A program made the translations under genes and the position numbers. Below are positions 32,149-36,594 of a stretch of 36,594 nt of DNA, piece after piece. Numbering within the stretch: the first letter of the stretch is position 1; each line of letters opens with the position of its first letter. Origin of the DNA: Nonomuraea cavernae (GTDB lineage: Bacteria; Actinomycetota; Actinomycetes; Streptosporangiales; Streptosporangiaceae). The notes below the pieces were generated by a model. The model saw nothing but the letters and a program-made list of their open reading frames with translations, did not search any database and had not been told where the DNA came from. Where the stretch lies: assembly GCF_014646355.1 (NCBI RefSeq), contig NZ_BMNH01000048.1:1-36594 (forward strand), given 5' to 3'.

Positions 32149-32620
32149 TCACCTGCTCGGCGCAACCGGCAGGTGCGGCGGCTGCCAGCGCCAGGTGGCG
32201 TTACCGTCGGCGGCGATGCCTTTACGCCACAGCGAGGCGGGCGTCAGCCGGATCATGGTCACCAGGGCCCGGTGGAGGTGGTGCGGCGCCCATCGGCGCG
32301 GGCGCGCCCCGCGCGGTGGCCTGGGTGCGCGGGCGGCGCTCGGCGTCATAACGGCGCAGCGCGCCCTCGATCGCGCCCTCGCCGACGAGGGCGGCGGCGA
32401 GCACAAAAGCGTCCTCAATAGACTGCCCGGCCCCCTGACCGCGAGCCGGGCTCATCGCGTGCGCGGCGTCGGTGCCGGCCAGCAGGGCGCGCACATAAGA
32501 AGGCAGCGGGTCCAGGTCGCATATGTCGATGTGGATCACCGCTCGTCCGGGGTGGCGGCGATCAGCGGCTCGAAGCGCTCTTCGCTGACCTCGGACAAGG
32601 CCCTCATCCTGATGATGCCT
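32149..32620 (-). pseudogene. Frameshifted C-terminal remnant of a flavin-dependent monooxygenase
   Basis: Three minus-strand frames together give one family: EVSEERFEPLIAATPDER up to a TGA at about 32540, then VIHIDICDLDPLPSYV and AGTDAAHAMSPARGQGAGQS (the GD motif region) with RYDAERRPRTQ, then LWRKGIAADGNATWRWQPP to the end. CGG-TGATC at the first join looks like CGG-GTG-ATC with one G lost. The N-terminal FAD fold is gone. It is the third flavin monooxygenase, and the second broken one, within 8 kb. Confidence 0.78.
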
Positions 32621-32714
32621 CCGCGGCCTGTCGGCAACGATGATCGAGAAGGTGGATTTGTCGGGGTCGAATGCGAGACTCCGCGCATGAATCCCCTACT
32701 TTCAGGCGGCCAAC

Positions 32715-33341
32715 GTGAACACGTCTGAGCGGTTCACCTTCGAGCCGACCGATGAAGGGTGGCGAAGCACGAGGATCGCTTACTGCACCTTCCGCCGCAC
32801 CCGCTTCGCGGAGCTAACCTTCTTCGGCAACGTGCGGTTTGAGAGGTGCGTGTTCGACCGATCTCGGCTACGAGAGCAGACGGCCACCTTCGAGGCCGAG
32901 TTCGTCGACTGCGTCTTTCTCGGCCGCGTACGGAACATGAACTTCTGGGGCCGCCCGGCCGATCGCGACCAGGCCGTACTCGGCAGAGGCCACAATGACT
33001 TCACCGGCAACGACTTCACCGCCGCCGAGCTCGATGACGTTTCCTTCCGCCACATTGACCTGCGGGCCCAGCGCTTTCCAGGCCTGCCCGGCTACGCGCT
33101 CCTCGACCGGATCGCCGAGCGGGCGAGTTCGGTGCTGCCGCTGGTCGACAGCTGGCCGGACGAGAAGCATCGCCAGGAGGCCCGTTCCGCCCTGGAGTTC
33201 CTCGCCGACACGGCGCGCGCATGGACCGACGATCAGGCTCTGGTAAGCCCGGCGAGCCTGGGCCGCAAGCTCCCGCCCGCCCTCCGCGAAGAGCTGTTCG
33301 ACGCGTTCAGACGCACATCCAGCGATACATCCGGTGGCTGA
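32715..33341 (+). CDS. Hypothetical pentapeptide-repeat-like protein
   Basis: 208 residues from GTG 32715; no strong ribosome site, so the start is uncertain. Residues about 22-100 show the every-fifth-residue Phe/Leu pattern of pentapeptide repeats (CTFRRTRFAELTFFGNVRF, CVFDRSRL, FVDCVFLGRV, DFTGNDFTAAELDDVSF), which fold as a right-handed beta helix. The rest is alpha-helical with no known motif. Some pentapeptide proteins protect DNA gyrase from quinolones, but this one is short and imperfect, so no function is assigned. Its 3' end overlaps the next, convergent gene by 35 bases. Confidence 0.6.
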   Translation: MNTSERFTFEPTDEGWRSTRIAYCTFRRTRFAELTFFGNVRFERCVFDRSRLREQTATFEAEFVDCVFLGRVRNMNFWGRPADRDQAVLGRGHNDFTGNDFTAAELDDVSFRHIDLRAQRFPGLPGYALLDRIAERASSVLPLVDSWPDEKHRQEARSALEFLADTARAWTDDQALVSPASLGRKLPPALREELFDAFRRTSSDTSGG

Positions 33342-33699
33342 GCCGCACCGCCTCGCGGGCCAGGTCCCGCAAGGCGGTGATGCGTTCGATCTCGTAGTCG
33401 TTGAGCAGTTCGTCCTCGGCATACTCACCCAGCCGCGCATCTTCTATGGCGGCGAGCGCGGCGACCGTCTCCGGCATCACCCGGTCCACGCCCGATGCCT
33501 CACCGTCGTCCACGACGACCTCGCTGTCGCCGAACTCGCTGACGTCGCGCCCGCTGAGCTCGGCCACCAGATCGCCGAGCTCGTCGATCCAGCCCTTGCA
33601 GTCGACATACGGCAGCTTCACATATCCCGGCCCGCTGGACAGAGCCCGCTCGGCCGACTCATCGGAGTCGGCCGTGAAGTAGTCGACCAAGACGCCCAT
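33307..33699 (-). CDS. Hypothetical acidic protein
   Basis: 130 residues from ATG 33699, with AAGGTG upstream. Acidic (SEFGDSEVVVDDGEASGVD) with a helical C-terminal part ending LSHRMYRWMCV. The start MGVLVDYFTADSDESAERAL and GPGYVKLPYVDCKGW resemble small actinobacterial proteins of unknown function, and I cannot name the family. It has no signal peptide or membrane segment. It overlaps the 3' end of the convergent pentapeptide-like gene. Confidence 0.7.
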   Translation of the reverse strand: MGVLVDYFTADSDESAERALSSGPGYVKLPYVDCKGWIDELGDLVAELSGRDVSEFGDSEVVVDDGEASGVDRVMPETVAALAAIEDARLGEYAEDELLNDYEIERITALRDLAREAVRLSHRMYRWMCV

Positions 33700-33900
33700 G
33701 GTCGAACACCTTATCGATCAAACCACCATGAGGACAGAGACCGCCTCAGGATCGCCTGTCACCCCGCAAGCGCATTGCTGCTTGACAGTGTCCACATGAA
33801 CAACGATCTGGTGTTCGGGCTCGCGCATTTGCCTGACAAGGAGTACCGGCGGCGCTGGCCGATCTGCCGGACCAGAAGCTGTGGCGGAATCGCCGACAAG

Positions 33901-34050
33901 ATGCCGTTCCTGGTCGCCGCGACGGCCGCCGAGCTGGAACGCGACCTCATCAGCGAGCGGACCCGGGAGGGCCTGGACGCCCCGCCGCCGGCCGCGTCGG
34001 CGGCCGCCCGGCCGCGGTGACCGACGACGTGCTCGCCGCGGCTTTGACGG
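33901..34050 (+). pseudogene. Serine recombinase (resolvase) scrap
   Basis: One frame gives LVAATAAELERDLISERTRE, then GLDA. The next frame continues GRVGGRPAAVTDDVLAAAL. Together they match the E-helix and hinge of resolvase/invertase proteins (AEFERDLIRERTxxGL...GRxGGRP). The catalytic serine domain and the DNA-binding end are missing. It is a scar of a Tn3-like or other resolvase-bearing element. Confidence 0.75.
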
Positions 34051-34142
34051 GGTCGACTCCGCCGCTGAGTCCGACCACGCTGGGCAGCTGCACCACACGG
34101 TCCTCCATGTTTCTTCCAGGGGTCGTTCTTGAGACGGCTGGA

Positions 34143-34200
34143 CTGAAGTTGACGGGATCCCGTCTGATCATTGTGATCGGATGGGATCTTGTCGTTTCAG
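34143..34200 (+). repeat. Long RNA-type hairpin, 20-bp stem with three-base loop
   Basis: Bases 34151-34170 pair with 34174-34193 over 20 consecutive positions, with a TTG loop. Four pairs are G-U or U-G when read as plus-strand RNA; on the minus strand these would be A-C mismatches. Outside a small internal loop, CTGAA (34143-34147) pairs with TTCAG (34196-34200). It lies in a gene-free stretch after the recombinase scrap. It could be a strong terminator, a structured RNA, or a MITE-like remnant. Confidence 0.7.
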
Positions 34201-34545
34201 GGGTTTATGAATCAGGTTCGTCCGGTTGGAGAGCTGCGGAGCAGGTGTCCGGGAAGGCCCAGGTGGTGTCAGAGCACTGGTGGAGGTCGGAGTTCGCTCG
34301 CCGGGCATGGCGATGCCGCTCTGGGCCGAGTGTTGCGACAAGGTGAACTGAAGTGCGGATTATCGGACGGGTGGTGTCCTGCTCCGATCCGGGGCGGTCT
34401 GCGGTCGACCTGCTCTGCCGGATTTCGAGGACGTCGGCCGAGGTGTCAGGCTCGTGCCAGTTCCGGGTTCACGCCCGAGCCGCCTTGCACCGGATCTCCA
34501 CATTAACGACGCATCAGGCATATATCGACCTGCTTTGATGGTGCC
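34201..34545. other. Gene-free stretch
   Basis: No frame here has a recognisable product. The composition is slightly more AT-rich than the coding DNA around it. TATATC at 34521-34526 could be the -10 of the membrane protein gene that begins at 34546, but no good -35 is seen. Confidence 0.4.
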
Positions 34546-34983
34546 GTGATCCATCGAAGAAGGCGCTCGGCGGAAGCCGGCGACATTCGCTGGGCCTTCG
34601 GCTGCGGATTCCCCGTGATCATCGCCCTGGGGTTCGCGACCGTCGGAACCTTCCTCGAGCTTCACCTGGTAGCTCGTGCGCACGTCTACTGCGCCGGTGA
34701 CCTGAGCGCGGGAGAGAACTTCGCCGGCTCCATCTGGATGGTGAGCCGCCTCGTTCTCTTCCCGGTCGTCTCGGTGATGTCGGCGCTCATCTCGCTGGCC
34801 TTCCAGCTACTCGCCCGACTGCCACACCTGGCCGGCCGCATGTGGCTGGAACTCCTCCTGCTGGCGCTCACCATCGCCGTCTCGGCCGCCGGGCCGGTAG
34901 CCCTGACCCTGTACGACCTGGCCACCCAAGGCACGCCAGGCAACTGTGTCCTGCCCTGGTGGCCCTCCTGGCTGCCCTCCTAG
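34546..34983 (+). CDS. Small hypothetical membrane protein
   Basis: 145 residues from GTG 34546. Three hydrophobic segments, at about 20-43 (GFPVIIALGFATVGTFLELH), 68-90 (LVLFPVVSVMSALISLAFQL) and 102-122 (LELLLLALTIAVSAAGPVAL). Two cysteines lie in extracytoplasmic-looking loops (YCAGDL and GNCVLPWW) and may be disulfide-bonded. Basic N-terminus, so it is probably inserted with the N-terminus inside. Family not recognised. The stop codon TAG lies inside the 10-bp target duplication of the IS element, so the insertion left the coding sequence whole but separated it from its downstream hairpin. Confidence 0.65.
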   Translation: MIHRRRRSAEAGDIRWAFGCGFPVIIALGFATVGTFLELHLVARAHVYCAGDLSAGENFAGSIWMVSRLVLFPVVSVMSALISLAFQLLARLPHLAGRMWLELLLLALTIAVSAAGPVALTLYDLATQGTPGNCVLPWWPSWLPS

Positions 34984-34986
34984 TAC
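34977..34986. repeat. Target site duplication, left copy
   Basis: CTCCTAGTAC directly abuts the left inverted repeat. The identical 10 bases follow the right inverted repeat at 36488-36497. Confidence 0.95.
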
Positions 34987-36487
34987 CAACGCCGTGTAGT
35001 TAGGCGTGGGGCGAGCGTGTCAAATCGCCTGAAATGGCAACGGAGCTCCTGCTAGAACCGTGTCGACCAAGATCACTGTTCGGCGGGAGCTCCGTTGGAT
35101 GCCCAGTCTGTCATTTCTCGTGAGGTTGTGGTTGCTGGAGGGGTGTTCGCGCCCGGCCATCTGGGGGAACTGACCCGGCTGGTGCCGTTTGAGATGGTCG
35201 ATGAGGCGCTGGCCGTGACCGGCAGGGTGCAGGCCCGGATCCGGGATCTGCCGTCACGGGTGGTGGTATATCTGCTGCTGGCCGGGTGCCTGTTCCCCGA
35301 GTTGGGCTGGCGGCAGGTGTGGCAGCGGTTGACGGCCGGCCTGGCGGGTTTGACGGTCGCAGATCCCACGGCTGGTGCGTTGTCGCAGGCCCGCAGGCGG
35401 GTCGGGGTGGAGCCGTTGCGGTGGCTGTTCGACCTGCTGCGTGGCCCGGCAGCAGGGATCGGCACCGCAGGCGTGTGGTGGCGAGGACTGCTGGTCTGCG
35501 CGATCGACGGCACGACCATGGCGGTGCCGGACAGCCCGGCGAATCTGGCCGAGTTCACCAAGCATCGCTGCAACAACGGCGGCTCGGGGTATCCGGCGAT
35601 CCGGCTGCTGGTGTTGGTGTCGTGTGGAACCCGTACGGTCCTGGACGCGGTGTTCGGGCCGACCACCGACGAGGAGACGACCTACGCGCCGCGCCTGCTG
35701 CGCAGCCTGCGCGAGGGCATGATCGTGCTGCTGGACCGGAACTTCGCCGTCGCCGCGCTGGTGGCCCAGATCGTCGCCGCCGGCGCGCAGGTCCTGGTCC
35801 GGGTGAAGAACGGCCGCGCTCTGCCCGTGCTGCGGCGCCACGGCGACGGCTCCTACACCTCGATGCTCGGCACCGTCGCGGTCCGCGTCATCGACTGCGA
35901 GATCACCATCGCCACCGCCGGCGGCCGTCGCACCGGCCTCTACCGGCTGGTCACCACCCTGACCGACCACCGCAGCCACCCGGCGGCCGAGCTGATCAAG
36001 CTCTATCACGAACGATGGGAGATCGAGACCGCCTACCTGGAGGTGAAGTCCTCCATCCTGGGCGGCCGGGTCCTGCGCGCTCGCATCCCATCCGGCATCG
36101 CCCAGGAGGTCTACGCGCTGCTGGTCACCTACCAAGTCCTGCGCCTGGCCATGGCCGACGCCACCGGCACCCGTCCGGAGATCGACCCTGACCGGGCCAG
36201 CTTCACCATCGCCTTGCACACCGCCCGCGACCTGATCATCCAAGCCATGGGCGTCATCGCCGACACCGTCATCGACCTCGTCGGCACCATCGGCCGCCAC
36301 ATCCTGACCAACCTCATGCCTGAACGCCGCATCCGAACCCGACCCCGCGTCGTCAAACGCGCCATCTCCAAGTACAACGCCAGAGGCACCATCGACCGGA
36401 CCAGCTACAAGGCCACCATCAGAATCGACATCCTGACCACGCCAGACCCTTGACCGACGGACCTCAAGGCCTAACTACACGGCGTTG
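34987..36487 (+). mobile_element. Complete IS4-family insertion sequence, 1501 bp
   Basis: Perfect 19-bp terminal inverted repeats: CAACGCCGTGTAGTTAGGC at 34987-35005 and its reverse complement at 36469-36487. Both ends are flanked by the 10-bp direct repeat CTCCTAGTAC. One intact transposase gene lies inside. Exact ends, an exact target duplication of IS4-like length and an intact gene all indicate a recent insertion that may still be mobile. Confidence 0.96.
35095..36453 (+). CDS. IS4-family DDE transposase
   Basis: 452 residues from TTG 35095. It cuts and joins the IS ends. The triad is complete: D138 in CAIDGTTMAVPDS, D214 in VLLDRNFAVA and E311 in YHERWEIETAYLEVK, which fits the IS4 signature Y(2)R(3)E(6)K exactly (Y304, R307, E311, K318). 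An N-terminal DUF4372-like DNA-binding region (residues about 15-110) precedes the catalytic core. GGAG at 35084-35087 could serve as ribosome site. It is the only gene of the element and ends 15 bases before the right inverted repeat. Confidence 0.95.
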   Translation: MDAQSVISREVVVAGGVFAPGHLGELTRLVPFEMVDEALAVTGRVQARIRDLPSRVVVYLLLAGCLFPELGWRQVWQRLTAGLAGLTVADPTAGALSQARRRVGVEPLRWLFDLLRGPAAGIGTAGVWWRGLLVCAIDGTTMAVPDSPANLAEFTKHRCNNGGSGYPAIRLLVLVSCGTRTVLDAVFGPTTDEETTYAPRLLRSLREGMIVLLDRNFAVAALVAQIVAAGAQVLVRVKNGRALPVLRRHGDGSYTSMLGTVAVRVIDCEITIATAGGRRTGLYRLVTTLTDHRSHPAAELIKLYHERWEIETAYLEVKSSILGGRVLRARIPSGIAQEVYALLVTYQVLRLAMADATGTRPEIDPDRASFTIALHTARDLIIQAMGVIADTVIDLVGTIGRHILTNLMPERRIRTRPRVVKRAISKYNARGTIDRTSYKATIRIDILTTPDP

Positions 36488-36497
36488 CTCCTAGTAC
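36488..36497. repeat. Target site duplication, right copy
   Basis: CTCCTAGTAC directly after the right inverted repeat, identical to 34977-34986. Confidence 0.95.
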
Positions 36498-36501
36498 TCC
36501 A

Positions 36502-36535
36502 GTGACACTTCGCGATCTTGAGGCGTAAGCGTCAC
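36502..36535. terminator. Stem-loop just beyond the IS, probable former terminator of the membrane protein gene
   Basis: GTGACACTTCGC (36502-36513) faces GCGTAAGCGTCAC (36523-36535), a near-perfect stem with one mismatch and one bulge. Removing the IS and one target copy would place it about 15 bases after the membrane protein stop codon. Nothing else is recognisable in the last 60 bases of the window. Confidence 0.4.
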
Positions 36536-36594
36536 ATGGCGACGGCCACCGCGAGATCATTCGGAGTTTGTGAAGACAACCAAAGATCATGCGG

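Noticed and set aside
34189..34506. Plus-strand frame of about 105 residues after the long hairpin
   Set aside because: It begins inside the hairpin, is Cys/Arg/Pro-rich with no domain, and looks like noncoding DNA.
1..36594. tRNA, rRNA genes and CRISPR arrays
   Set aside because: Searched by eye for T-loop GGTTCGA-type and cloverleaf patterns, rRNA strings and regularly spaced repeats; nothing convincing was found.

Overview
The window is high-GC, densely coded DNA with many GTG starts, ATGA/GTGA stop-start overlaps and actinobacterial families: an RbpA/HrdB-era RpoD-like sigma factor, MmyB-type XRE regulator, HelR, and a YD/RHS protein with a Sec signal. I infer a filamentous actinomycete, most likely of the Streptosporangiaceae type; the genus is a guess. 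The region looks accessory. It is rich in resistance genes, mobile-element scars and broken genes.

Layout. 1-148: last codons and right end of an IS200/IS605-type tnpB element. 177-1884: two hypothetical proteins (one GNAT-like, one TPR). 1981-4369: a HelR-type RNA polymerase recycling ATPase with a good copy of the rifamycin-associated element upstream. 4588-8436: two MFS exporters around an MmyB-type XRE regulator, both exporters carrying the same TATCC-N7-TGGTAGGCA motif. 8444-14368: a secreted 1974-residue YD/RHS protein with a cysteine-rich tip. Behind it lie an alpha/beta-hydrolase scrap and a lower-GC 139-residue orphan.

15522-24563: a decaying stress/anaerobiosis-type block. It holds an arginine deiminase operon (permease, arcA, broken arcB), a sigma factor and a deleted sigma copy, a DoxX-like remnant, a P-type ATPase and a type I GAPDH. 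GGACC-type boxes that resemble DosR/DevR sites lie upstream of several of these genes.

24882-32620: a flavin-monooxygenase and export block. It contains an N-terminally truncated class A flavin monooxygenase with a TetR gene, a TetX-like monooxygenase, a MarR/GbsR-type regulator, an ABC exporter pair and a frameshifted monooxygenase remnant. The most interesting signal is here. Two transcription units flanking the MarR gene carry the same 19-nt hairpin core, RATGT and an 8-bp closing helix directly ahead of their ribosome binding sites. The helix sequences differ but both pair, which argues for a structured leader RNA. The MarR gene and the monooxygenase arm also share a 30-bp palindrome placed between divergent promoters.

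32715-36594: small hypotheticals, a serine-recombinase scrap, a 20-bp hairpin whose G-U pairs show it is read on the plus strand, a small membrane protein, and an intact 1501-bp IS4-family element with perfect 19-bp ends and a 10-bp target duplication.
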